DNA from: Anastatus disparis
Lineage: Eukaryota > Arthropoda > Insecta > Hymenoptera > Eupelmidae
Assembly: GCA_017163975.1 (NCBI GenBank)
Contig: JAFFSR010000245.1
Span: forward strand, 1,503,001-1,567,000
Length of the DNA: 64,000 nucleotides
Direction: 5' to 3'
In this document: piece by piece, positions 20,909-32,013 of the stretch
Numbering within the stretch: position 1 is the first letter of the stretch
How the letters are laid out: each line of letters opens with the position of its first letter
The notes under the pieces: generated by a model
The model's database searches: none
What the model saw: the letters and a program-made list of their open reading frames with translations, nothing else
Told to the model about the DNA's origin: nothing
Made by a program: the position numbers and the translations under genes

Positions 20909-21480
20909 GGTGGGGGGGGGGTCCAATATATAGAATGTTCATCTAAAATTTGCGTCAAAAATACGAATTCCATTTATTCGAACAATTATTCCGGAATTTC
21001 GAAGTTCAAATTTAAGAAAATTGATAAAATAGAAATGTGTAAACTACAAATGCCCAATAAACCGGAGTTAGATTATTAGAATATTATTTATTCGAAATTA
21101 ATAATGTGTCAACTATTTCGAAATTATAACTGAACTAATAAACGTAAAAATAAAATAGAAATTCATTTAACCGAAAATTACTAAGTTCAAGACATCAGCA
21201 ATGAATAAATCAGTAGTTTTTGGTTAAATAAACTTCTATTTTATTTTTATGTTTATTAGTGCAGTTGTAATTTCGAAATAATAGACTCATCTTTAGCGTC
21301 GAATAGATAATATTCTAATAATCTAACTTCGTTTGATTGGGCATTTGTAGTTTACACGTTTCTATTTTATGAATTTTCTTAAATTTGAACTTCGAAACTA
21401 TGAAATAATGGTTCGAATAATTGGGATTTGTATTTTTGACCCAAATGTAAAATGGACATTCTAAATATTGGACCCCACCC
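20909..21480. mobile_element. P2: related palindromic MITE, GGTCCAATAT family
   Basis: Starts GGTGGGGGGGGGGTCC and ends GGACCCCACCC. The arms match around a centre near 21190 (TAAACTACAAATGCCCAAT against its complement). No matching 8-bp duplication is seen, and the right side abuts a fragment of the P family, so the locus has rearranged. Confidence 0.7.
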
Positions 21481-21842
21481 ATTTATAAATAATTTAAATG
21501 AATGTTATCAATAGCATCATTCTAAATTTTGAGATTCTACGTTAAGCACAAAAAAATATCGGTCTTTCGAAAAATCGAACCCCACCCTCTTTCAATACTT
21601 GTCAAAAGATTTTATTAGAAATTTCGAAATATTTTATAATTATATGGTGCTCTATGTACGTGTTACGATTCTAAATATCAATTATAATTTATTCGAATAA
21701 ATAAATTTTGATTGCAGCCATGAATTGAAAATGAGATTTATAAATAATTTAAATGAATGTTATTAATAGCATCATTCTAAATTTTGAGATTCTACGTTAA
21801 GCACAAAAAAATATCGGTCTTTCGAAAAATCGAACCCCACCC
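21481..21842. mobile_element. Two partial right arms of the GGGTGGGGTTCG family
   Basis: Two pieces (21481-21591 and 21592-21842) each end CGAACCCCACCC and match the right arm of P1, starting at different internal points. They lack left arms. They look like rearranged or deleted copies. Confidence 0.7.
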
Positions 21843-21864
21843 TTAATTTTTATACTTATTAGTG

Positions 21865-22797
21865 GGGTGGGGTTCGATTTTTCGAAAGACCGATATTTTT
21901 TTGTGCTTAACGTAGAATCTCAAAATTTAGAATGATGCTATTAATAACATTCATTTAAATTATTTAGAAATCTCGTTTTCAATTCATGGCTGCAATCGAA
22001 ATTTATTTATTCGAATAAATTATACTTGATATTTAGAATAGTAACAAGTATACAGAACACCACATTATGATTAGGGGTGGGGCTCGAACATTAGAATGTT
22101 TTTTATTTTATTAACATTTATTTAGAAGTCCATATAAATTATGTGCATATCAAGAATGTTCATTTATTCATTTTAGAATTTTCATTTTTTCAGCGACTGA
22201 AGTAACGAAAATAACTAATGCGAGTAAAGCATTTTAGAATATTCACTTTATCGAAATAAGAAGTAGCAAAATAAATGTACTTCTAAATTTAGAATAAACT
22301 ATATCAAGATTTCGAAAGAATTCTAAATATTTTAATCGAATGATTTGAGATTATCACTACTGCTTTTTGAAATCATGAAAATTCATTATTACTTTATTCT
22401 AAATTATGGAATACGCTATTCGTAATTGTGGCACTCTAAATAAATATTCATTAAATAAAAAACATTCTAATGTTCGAGCCCCACCCATGATTAGATATTT
22501 CGAAATTTCTAATAGAGTTTTTAAAAGTATATTTTTGTATATTCTTTCAATACTTGTCAAAAGACTTTATTAGAAATTTCGAAATATTTTATAATTATAT
22601 GGTGCTTTATGTACGTGTTACGATTCTAAATATCAATTATAATTTATTCGAATAAATAAATTTCGATTGTAGCCATGAATTGAAAATGAGATTTCTAAAT
22701 AATTTAAATGAATGTTATCAATAGCATCATTCTAAATTTTGAAATTCTACGTTAAGCACAAAAAAATATCGGTCTTTCGAAAAATTGAACCCCACCC
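21865..22797. mobile_element. P3: GGGTGGGGTTCG-family MITE split by P4
   Basis: 933 bp in all. Removing P4 and one copy of its 8-bp duplication leaves exactly 513 bp. Flanks share ATTAGTG (21858-21864 and 22798-22804), seven of an expected eight bases. Confidence 0.85.
22075..22486. mobile_element. P4: 412-bp MITE nested in P3, 8-bp duplication
   Basis: Terminal inverted repeats GGGTGGGGCTCGAACATTAG; the duplication ATGATTAG is at 22067-22074 and 22487-22494. It shares only the terminal GGGTGGGG with its host P3, so it is a separate family probably moved by the same transposase. Confidence 0.9.
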
Positions 22798-22804
22798 ATT
22801 AGTG

Positions 22805-23072
22805 CAGTTGTAATTTCGAAATAGTTGACTTATAATAATGTCGAATAAATAATATTCTAATAATCTAACTTCTGTTGATTGGGCATTTGTAGTTTATACG
22901 TTTCTATTTTATGAATTTTCTTAAATTTGAACTTCGAAATTTCGGAATAATTGTTCAAATAAATGAAATTCGTACTTTTGACGCAAATTTTAGATTAACA
23001 TTCTATATATTGGACCCCCCCCCCAAAATTAAATAGAAATTTATTCAACCGAAAACTACTAAGTTTAAAACA
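22805..23072. mobile_element. Fragments of the GGTCCAATAT family (P2 type)
   Basis: The right arm (to GGACCCCCCCCCC near 23023), then an internal piece of a second copy, continue on the far sides of P5 and P6 (23594-23657 and 24187-24265). P3, P5 and P6 are therefore all inserted in P2-type DNA. Confidence 0.65.
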
Positions 23073-23585
23073 GGGTGGGGTTCGATTTTTCGAAAGACCG
23101 ATATTTTTTTGTGCTTAATGTAGAATCCCAAAATTTAGAATGATGCTATTGATAACATTCATTTAAATTATTTAGAAATCTCATTTTGAATTCATGGCTG
23201 CGATCGAAATTTATTTATTCGAATAAATTATAATTGATATTTAGAATCGTAACACGTACATAGAGCACCATATAATTATAAAATATTTCGAAATTTCTAA
23301 TAAAATCTTTTGACAAGTATTGAAAGAATATACAAAAATATACTTTTGAAAACTCTATTATAAATTTCGAAATATCTAATCATAATATGGTGTTCTGTAT
23401 ACTTGTTACTATTCTAAATATCAATTATAATTTATTCAAATAAATAAATTTCGATAGCAGCCATGAATTGAAAACGAGATTTCTAAATAATTTAAATGAA
23501 TGTTATCAATAGCATCATTCTAAATTTTGAGATTCTACGTTAAGCACAAAAAAATATCGGTCTTTCGAAAAATCGAACCCCACCC
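23073..23585. mobile_element. P5: 513-bp GGGTGGGGTTCG-family MITE
   Basis: Perfect 8-bp duplication TTAAAACA at 23065-23072 and 23586-23593. Same ends and length as P1. Confidence 0.92.
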
Positions 23586-23665
23586 TTAAAACATTAGCAA
23601 TGGATAAATCAGTGATTTTCGATTAAATAAATTTCTTTTTTATTTTTATGTTTATTAGTACAGTT

Positions 23666-24178
23666 GGGTGGGGTTCGATTTTTCGAAAGGCCGATTTTTT
23701 TTTGTGCTTAACGTAGAATCTCAAAATTTAGAAAGATGCTATTGATAACATTCATTTAAATTATTTATAAATCTCATTTTCAATTCATGGCTGCAATCGA
23801 AATTTATTTATTCGAATAAATTATAATTGATATTTAGAATCGTAACACGTACATAGAGCACCATATAATTATAAAATATTTCGAAATTTCTAATAAAATC
23901 TTTTGACAAGTATTGAAAGAATATACAAAAATATACTTTTGAAAACTCTATTATAAATTTCGAAATATCTAATCATAATATGGTGTTCTGTATACTTGTT
24001 ACTATTCTAAATATCAATTATAATTTATTCGAATAAATAAATTTCGATTGCAGCCATGAATTGAAAACCAGATTTCTAAATAATTTAAATGAATGTTATC
24101 AATAGCATCTTTCCAAATTTTGAGATTCTACGTTAAGCACAAAAAAATATCAGTCTTTCGAAAAATCGAATCCCACCC
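23666..24178. mobile_element. P6: 513-bp GGGTGGGGTTCG-family MITE
   Basis: Perfect 8-bp duplication GTACAGTT at 23658-23665 and 24179-24186. Same ends and length as P1, with a few substitutions in the termini (AAAGGCCG, ATCCCACCC). Confidence 0.92.
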
Positions 24179-24265
24179 GTACAGTTGTAATTTCGAAATA
24201 ATAAACTCATCTTTAGCGGCGAATAAATAATATTCTAATAATCTAACTTCGTTTGATTGGGCATT

Positions 24266-24880
24266 TTTTTTTAAAGTATATGGAATAAAAGTTATGAAAT
24301 ATAAAAAAATAAATCTTTCTTATATCATACATTTTTCTCTAAAGTCAATATTTTTCAAATCGTTCATGAAAATTGTTGGAATTAAAGGATTTTTAATGAT
24401 AATTTGATAAATATTTAAAAAAAAATATGTATAATATTAAAAAGATGTATCTTATTTTTTTCTATAAATTTTATATTATATACTTTTTTTCAAAATTCGT
24501 TTTTTTCAAGTTATCACCAAAAAATCATTTATTTTACCTCTAAAGGGATAACTGTCTTAAAACCGCTCAAACGTTTTTTTTTTAAACTACCAACATTTAT
24601 TTGTATTATTGTTTTAAATTATCCCCCATTGGAATGATTCAGATCAAATAAAAACTTTATTCAAAACTTTACTTTTAAGCTACTGAACTATAGAATAATT
24701 TTTTTTTTCTTATAACTTTTGATAGATTATTCTATCCAAAACTTTAAAAAGTATACATTAATAAAAATATGTCTTTTTCACATAACATAAATTTTTTCGA
24801 AATTAATCAAATTAAGTCACAAGAAAAATTTAAATAATTATAAATTTGTTTTTTCAAATAAATACAATAAATTCAAACCT
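24266..24880. other. AT-rich stretch, no gene seen
   Basis: Poly-A and poly-T rich sequence with no long frame and no clear inverted repeats. Confidence 0.5.
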
Positions 24881-26518
24881 CCTGTTGAAAAATGCGGTAA
24901 AAAATTCAATGAAGAAAAGAAATAAGGTTAACTTTTAATGCTTTTGCGTTTGTAAATGATTTGCTTTAATATTCTTTAAATATGAAATAGCGAGTGCGAA
25001 GAGCGAGCGTTTTCGGTCGTGCCTTATATGCAAGAAGCGGAGCTTTTTGCATGCCTTGCATCGCGAAGCGATGCAAGGCCCGAGGTGCGAGCCACAGACG
25101 TATTTTTCCAATGTTTAGAAAAGTTATTTAACAAATGACGTCTTTTTATTATTCCAAACACGTATTTTTTTATATAAATGACGTCTTTTCTTACGAATTT
25201 TTATTTAAAAAATACGTCTATGAAATAATAAAAAGATATTTGTTAAGCTTTTCTAAACGTTGGAAAAATAATATCTTTTTTGTTACAATTTAAGACACGA
25301 CCAAAGACGTCATTGTTTTCAACAAGGTTTTCTAAACATTGGAAAAATGAAATCTTTTTTGTTCTACTTTAAGACACGACCAAAGACGTCTTCAAAGAAG
25401 TCTTTCAAAGACGTCATTTTCTCCAAATTTGGAGAACAAAACGTCATTTTTCATGAATTATGTCATTGAAAAATGACTTCACATCATAATCATTTACCAT
25501 TTAAAGGGAAAAACAAAAATGAGGTAAACCTTGTAGTTTCAACTCTTCGAAAAACGAAGAGCATTTGTGATTAAGCTGAGATTATTCTGGCCTTATATAT
25601 CTGTATCTTCGAAATTTGCATCAAGAATCAGAAAACTTATTAAAACGCCACGTAGTGACTTAGAGTCGAATTGATGGTTGATTGCGCCAATTTAATTTTA
25701 ACTCACCAGGTGGCGGTTTTCGTGTTTTGCGATCCCTTATGCAAATTTCAAAGACGCAGATATACAAGTCCAGAACGCTCTCATTTCAATCACAAATGCT
25801 CTTCGTTTTTCGAAGAGTTGAAACTACGAGGTTTCCTCGTTTTTGTTTTTTCCTTTAAATGGAAAATGATTATCATGTACAGTCATTTTTCAATGACATA
25901 ATTCATGAAAAATGACGTTATCTTCTCCTAAATTTGGAGAAAATGACGTCTTTGAAGACGTCTTTGGTCGTGTCTTAAATTGGAACAAAAAAGACGTAAT
26001 TTTTCCGATGTTTAGAAAAGCTATTTATCAAATAACGTCTTTTTATAATTTTCTAGACGTATTTTTTTAATAAAAATTCGTAAGAAAAGACGTTATTTTT
26101 ATTAAAAAAATACGTCTTTGGAATAATAAAAAGACGTCATTTGTTAAATAACGTTTTTAAACATTGGAAAAAATGACGTCTTTTTTTGTTCCAATCTAAG
26201 ACACGACCAAAGACGTCTTTCAAAGATGTCTTTCAAAGACGTCTTAGGAAGATGTCATTATTTTCAACAGGGAAGACGTCATTCGTTTTAAAAAAAGAAT
26301 TTTTTTTTGAAAATTTACGTCTTTTACTATGAGTATTTATTGAAAAAATACGTCTTTGAAATTATTTTACTTATAAAAAAGACGTAATTTGGTTACTATA
26401 TTTCCTGAAAATTAAAAAAATGACGTCTTATTTTGTTCCAATCTAAGACACGACCAAAGACGTCTTCAAAGACATCTTTTAAAGACGTACTGGAAAGACG
26501 TCATTATTTTCAACAGGG
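24881..26518. mobile_element. Large palindromic element, GACGTC word type
   Basis: The right end TTTTCAACAGGG matches a left CCTGTTGAAAA at 24881. Between them, dozens of AAAGACGTC and AAATGACGTC words occur on both strands. The arms (about 25083-25560 and 25795-26250) are inverted copies around a loop that is itself palindromic (ATCTGTATCTTCGAAATTTGC against GCAAATTTCAAAGACGCAG). A GC-rich hairpin (TTGCATCGCGAAGCGATGCAA) sits at 25056. The terminal dinucleotides do not match clearly. Confidence 0.7.
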
Positions 26519-27029
26519 ATGGCAGCGAATTCTCAAATATAAGTTGCTAGAAGTTAATAGCCCTTTTGTCAAGTTTTTAGAAATAAAATTACACAATTTT
26601 GATCTTCAATCGTAGCATATTAAATAAAAAATTTCTGAAACGTTGAAATTCAACAGGCGATTACAATATGCTAATGAAATGACGCGAAAAATTGATCACA
26701 TTTTATATGCTAAAAATATTAAGTAAATACGTGGTAATATTTAATTAAGAATAACTTTCGAACAACAGAATCTTTTTTAATGCAACAAAGCTTAAATTAA
26801 AGCATTTAATTCGTGCTCCATTTTATCTTCTATGCATTTTTTTGTAAGAGTCTTAGTTTTTTGGTTATTTAAGTTCTTATAAAGGCTTTTATTCACCATA
26901 TTTTTGAAGAAATGTCTATATCCTTGTCTAGGGGGCCTATTCGACGAAAAGAAAAGACACGGGTTCATTTTTTTCATAAAAAAATCATATCTTGCAGTTT
27001 CAGTCGAATCCGTTTTCCGAAGGTGGGGT
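26519..27029. other. No gene seen
   Basis: AT-rich sequence. A 60-codon minus-strand frame at 26792-26977 resembles nothing I recognise and is likely chance. Confidence 0.45.
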
Positions 27030-27305
27030 GCTCTTCTTGTTAGTCAATTGGAAACTATTTATGAAAATTTTTGAAAATTTTGAACTTGGAAATTTTTTTA
27101 AAGAATTTGGTCTTTGAAAAAATATTAACTGATTTCACAAAAAATTTTCTAAGTTCAAAATTTTCAAAAATTTTCAAAAATAGTTCTCAATTGACTAAGT
27201 ATGGTTTGAAACGCGTGAAAACAAAAAAAAATCATCACATGAGATTTTGGCATGATAAATCACCTGAGAAATCAGGTGATTTCTCACCTGATTTTTTTTA
27301 ACAGG
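27030..27305. mobile_element. Palindromic MITE, CACCTGA word type, left end lost
   Basis: The right two thirds match the element at 5316, including TAGTCAATTG, TTTTCTAAGTTCAAAATTTT, GGCATGATAAATCACCTGAG and a CAGG end. The left CCCTA..CTCAGGTGAG arm is missing. Confidence 0.7.
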
Positions 27306-27597
27306 ACTTAAGCAAAAACTATAGATAAATCAAGAAAAGGTATAAACTTTATGATGATTACTCAATTCATTTCAGAACTTTCAAGAGCTGAAATTAATAA
27401 AAAAAAAATGATGTATGTCGTAAAAAAAAAATATTTAGAAAAAATGTTCTAAAGAATACTATACTATTAAATACCTAAACTCGCCTAAAATATACTTTTT
27501 TAAAAGTAGATTTTTACTCGATGATTGCTTGATTGATTTTAAAACTTTATTAATAAAAATTTATAGATAAATCAAATAAAAATTATAAATTTGATGA
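27306..27597. other. AT-rich spacer, no gene seen
   Basis: AT-rich sequence between two palindromic MITEs. Nothing recognisable. Confidence 0.4.
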
Positions 27598-27599
27598 TG

Positions 27600-27788
27600 C
27601 CCTATCAAAAAGATCCAGCTGAATTCGATGGATATTCGATGGATATCCAGCTGGATCATCCACCTGGATTTCTGACGAGATATCCATCTTGATTTCCGAA
27701 TGGATTATCCACCTGGATTTTGGAAAATCCAGATGGATAATCCATTCGGAAATGTAGGTAGATATCCAGCTGTATCTTTTTGATAGGG
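27600..27788. mobile_element. 189-bp palindromic MITE, GATCCAGCTGGATATCC word type
   Basis: Ends CCCTATCAAAAAGATCCAGC and its inverse; TG duplication at 27598-27599 and 27789-27790. The interior is a string of TGGATATCCA and CCAGGTGGAT words. A longer relative is at 48368-49828. Confidence 0.85.
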
Positions 27789-27797
27789 TGATAATTA

Positions 27798-28080
27798 CCC
27801 TAGTGGAAATCGAATCTGTGAATAACTGTGAATAACTGTAAATAACTGGGAATAACTGGAAATAACCGTTATAAAATGTTCAGATTGAGACAGGAATAAC
27901 AGTTAGCACCAGTTATTCCCAGTTATTTCTAGTTACTTACAGATATTCCCAGTTATTTCCATTTGACTTGACAAATAATTTGAAAAATCAGAGAAAAATC
28001 AAAGATGCATAACAGTTATTCACAGTTATTCCCAGTTATTTCTCGTTATTCACAATTATTAACATTTATTTCCAATTTCG
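27798..28080. mobile_element. Palindromic MITE, GGGAATAACTGG word type, right end lost
   Basis: Starts CCCTAGTGGAAATCGAATC and is filled with GTGAATAACTG and CCCAGTTATT words. The opposite arm is recognisable up to TTTATTTCCAATTTCG, but its terminal GGG is missing close to the truncated Gypsy 2 LTR. Confidence 0.65.
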
Positions 28081-28121
28081 CTATATTATAACTTTTATCA
28101 TTTTTTTAGTACCTTTTATTT

Positions 28122-29014
28122 TTCGAATCTCGCGCGCTGCTGTAATTAATTTAACTCGAGGTGCTGTCACGAGCGCCATCGTATACTAGTATTATAAGGC
28201 GTCAATCGACGCGCACGAGAAGAAAGAGAAGCCACGAGTATCTTCTCCAGGCCGTGCTCTACCTACGTCGACTGTTCTCTACAAGTTGCAGCGACCTGCA
28301 AATTGTTTATCTCTGGGCCGAATTCACGAGCCGCAGCGATCAGGCGAGACAAAGACGATCTCCGTTGGTCAACGTCAATCGGCGTTCGTTATCCGGAATA
28401 AGAGGCCTCTGCGCGATATCGTAAGTTATTATTAAGATTTTGTTAACCAGAAGTTTCTCACCTCGAAGAAACTTCTGGCATTGTAACAACTATCGTGCGT
28501 TCGAGCGTACGTTGTATCTTAGCTCGCGTCGCGTCCCTCCCTATTGCTACCTCTTTCTAGAGAATATTTTTCCGTTTAATTTAAACACTTTTGTATTGCT
28601 TAATTTTACATATTAATTCATTCGCGTTCAGATATTATTTTTGTATTATACTTTATTGCTTCTAATAAATACATTTTAACTATAAAATCTTATTTTGTCT
28701 GCCGTAAGTGCATGTATTAAAGAAAGCCTATCCTGTTGCTTACCCCGACGCCTCCGCGGTCCTTATTTATTTTTAACCGACCTCAAAAAGGAGGAAGTTC
28801 TCAATTCGACTGAATTTTTTTTTTTTTTTTTATGTCTGTTACCTCATAACTCCGTCATTTCTTAACCGATTCGAAAAAACTTTTTCTTATCTGATAGAGA
28901 ATGTCTGCAGGAAGGTCCCATACGTGTCCTATAATTATTGGGCCAATATTCGATTTGTATGACCCAATTATCAAATTAAGAAAACTGGGAGTTTTGTTTT
29001 TTTTTTTCTCTCTC

Positions 29015-29045
<31 letters not shown>

Positions 29046-30005
29046 TACCTGAGCTTGAATATGTATACATGCACACATAACGACACTGTGCTGTTGAGCC
29101 TTCTTTCTTTCCTGCTATATATTGCTTGGTGGTGTACTATTGCATGCGTTATGAATTAATAAGATTTTAAAAACATTGCACTAAAAAATGACAAATAAAA
29201 AAAATTTTTAACAAAAAACAAAACCGACTTCAAAAAAATGCACTAAACAGTTACAAATAATTTTTGATCTTCAATAATTATACGCATACTACGCATCTAA
29301 CTCAACACATGTGTAGCAAACATTTTATAGATCATCTAATCATTTGTAAACAGCACAAGCAAATTATATTTTTTTTTAATTCACAAAAAAACATTTTCGA
29401 AGTCGGCGTCAAATTCTACATCTGTGCAGAGCGATTCAACAACTTGACGCCGACTTCGGAAATGTTTTTTTGTGAATTAAAAAAAAATATAATTTGCTTG
29501 TGCTGTTTACAAATAATTAGATAATCTATAAAATGTTTGCTACACATGTGTTGAGTTAGATGCGTAGTATGCGTATAATTATTGAAGATCAAAAATTATT
29601 TGTAACTGTTTAGTGCATTTTTTTGAAGTCGGTTTTGTTTTTTGTTAAAAAATTTTTTTATCACAATATATACATATATTTCCTACGTAATAATCCTATG
29701 GAATTTAACTGGGAAAGTTAAATTCCATATAAATAAGGAGTACTGTGCTAGCGGCATCGAGTCTCTCGATCAGGTAAGAGAGAGAGAGAGAGAGAGAGAG
29801 ACGCGCAGCAACGAGCTGACGCAAAAATACTCCGTCGCATATCAATCTAACATACTAACTAGCTTTGCCGGAGTTGTTGCTAGTTTACCATAATTGAGAT
29901 CAATTTTAGCAGCTCCGTATTCAATCAAAAATTAATAAGTCTAGTTAAAGTCAAGTTGAATTAAAATCTAATTTCTTTTGCAACGGGTAGTAAATTACCG
30001 TTACA
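28122..30005 (+). repeat. 5' LTR of Gypsy 2, truncated and interrupted
   Basis: Matches the 3' LTR from TTCGAATCTCGCGCGCTGC onward and ends ATTACCGTTACA. It lacks the first roughly 25 bp (TGTCACGGTATTC..) and a block present at about 39108-39236 in the 3' copy. It is split by an insertion at 28776-29657. Confidence 0.85.
28776..29657. mobile_element. Insertion in Gypsy 2 5' LTR with ACCGACTTCAAAAA ends
   Basis: The sequence is absent from the 3' LTR, where TTTATTTTATCACAAT is continuous. The left end AACCGACCTCAAAAAGGAGG and right end TTTTGAAGTCGGTTT are a motif I know as common in insect repeats. Inside is a (TC)n tract (29005-29045) and a long palindrome (29200-29655) with near-perfect 215-bp arms and a short loop near 29418-29440. 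Confidence 0.75.
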
Positions 30006-30008
30006 AAA

Positions 30009-30025
30009 TGGCGCCCAACGAATAG
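30009..30025 (+). promoter_or_regulatory. Primer binding site of Gypsy 2
   Basis: TGGCGCCCAACGAATAG begins three bases after the 5' LTR. The TGGCGCC start is shared with lysine-tRNA-type primer sites, but the rest does not let me name the tRNA. Confidence 0.6.
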
Positions 30026-32013
30026 ATGCGTCAACGGGATCAGGCTTACACGCGCCGTTTAATAAATCGAAATTTGCAAATAGCGTCGAGCGCGTAGTTG
30101 TCGTCGACGCAAACAGACTTCGCGTTGTTCTCAAAGGATCTTATATTAAAGATGGCGTTTTGCTATATGTAAAATTTAAAATTTGAAGTAGCACGTAGAA
30201 AAAATTTTTTTTTCTCTTTTAACCATAAAATTATTTTTGTTTGTTAAAATAAAAATGAATTAAAATTTTCTTTCGGAAAATAATTTTGACATAAAATTTT
30301 TTTTACGTAATTGATAAATTTAACAAAATTAAATAAAATTCTTTTTTCGTAAAATACATAGTAAAAAAAAAATTGGTGAACAAAATTGCATATCATCGAA
30401 ATTTTTCTTTTCTTCGTAATTTTCTGTTACAAGTTGCGTCCCCACGTGTCCCAGCAAAATTTTTTTTTTGTCTCTTTCTCCATAGGTAACGCGCAGACGC
30501 TATTGACATAGCATAGCATAGATACAGAGATTAAGAAATATAACTCTGTATGCTGCCGTTCGCTTTAAGAGAAAAAGCGAACAGGCATTTAGAATTTATT
30601 TAAAATAGAGACGTGCATTATTATATATACCCCTCCTATCGATCAGGTCGTTAGTCATATTTCGTTGACTTCCCTACTGAAAAATATATATGAGATCTCA
30701 TATGAGATCGCATGTGAGATTTTGGCACGAGAACTCATATGAGATCTCATGTGAGATCTCATATGAGATCTCATTTATATTTTACATTTTCAACCCCACT
30801 AAAAAATATATATGAGATCTCATATGAGATCTCACATACGATAATAGAAAATATATATGAGATCTCATACGGGATCTCATGTGAGATCTGATATGAGATC
30901 GCATATATATTTTTCAGTAGGGAAGTCAACGAAATATGACTAACGACCTGATCGATAAGAGGGGTATATATAATCTCATTTGAGATCGCATATGAGATCT
31001 CATATGAGATCTCATATATATTTTTTAGTAGGGTTGAAAATGTAAAATATAAATAAGATCTCATATGAGTTCTCGTGCCAAAATCTCATATGAGATCTCA
31101 TATGAGATCTCATATGAGATCTCATATATATTTTTCAGTAGGGTTATAAAGTGAGAGAGAATATTAGTTTCAGCTGGCGAGGAAGCTGAAATTAAATAAA
31201 TTATTAATAATCCTTTAATGTAAAAATAATTTATTCTCAACAAGAGTAAAAATTTTTTTTTGTAATTTAATATTAAATTGAATCGAATAAAAATTAAAAT
31301 AAATTTTTTTGAGTATACATTAAAGGATCAGGAAAAATTTTTTTGTGTGGTTTAATAGAATTTAAACTACATAACATTATTTACATATAATAAAATATTT
31401 TTTTTTCATGATATTAAATTCTCTCTCACAAAATATTGCCAGCTCATAGCGTGGCAATTGATCGGCGCAGTGTGTGTGGCTGAAGAATTTAGAAATTTCT
31501 CAAAGATTTCATTTTAATAAATTTTCACCTTTTTACACTACACATTAAATACACGTGTATAATAAAAAAAATTGTCCTCACACAGTTAGGTGTGCGCTTT
31601 TAACGAAAGTTTGAAAGCGCACAGGCTTTTGGATTTAGCCGCGTATTTTGAATATTTTAACGACAATTTCTAATGTCCTTGTTGTAATAAAAATTAAAAT
31701 TACAGTGTTGAAAAATTTTGTTTTATGTCAGTCAATCACTAAAATATTATTAGTTATTACGTTAAATAAATAAATCCAAAAACCAAAACATAAAAATATA
31801 TATTTTTTCTTCTTAATTATATATACATATATTTTATTTTTTTTCACATCGTATGTGTGCGGCTTAGTTTCTAACCACACATATACGAACTGAAATATTA
31901 TTTATTATATATATATAGCGAATATACACACACACTGCAAGCGTAGTAGCGTACTTGCGTGCGATCAGATTTAAACACAGATATAGTCAAGAAAGAAGAA
32001 AAATAAATTCAAG
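30026..32013 (+). other. Leader of Gypsy 2, containing a nested palindrome cluster
   Basis: About 2 kb of AT-rich, non-coding sequence before gag. A cluster of AGATCTCATATGAGATCT words interrupts it at 30617-31145. Confidence 0.6.
30617..31145. mobile_element. Palindrome cluster, AGATCTCATATGAGATCT word type
   Basis: At least two nested palindromes are present: 30672-30922, with CCCTACTGAAAAATATATATG ends, and an overlapping one joining 30765-30810 to 31010-31062. The flanks GTTGACTT and AAGTCAAC continue the outer palindrome to 30617 and 30974. Short frames here repeat ISYEISYE and come from the words. Confidence 0.75.

Larger units (their letters stand above)
19880..20915. repeat. Degenerate GGTTTATG minisatellite, interrupted
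   Basis: Irregular repeats of GGTTTATG, GGGTTTAT and ATAGTTTATAG occur at 19900-20018, 20228-20309 and 20823-20915. They are split by two MITEs (20019-20223 and 20310-20822), so all three blocks were once one array. It is not the insect telomere unit TTAGG. Confidence 0.75.

Noticed and set aside
30771..31064. Minus-strand frame with ISYEISYE repeats
   Set aside because: Translation of AGATCTCATATGAGATCT palindromic words.
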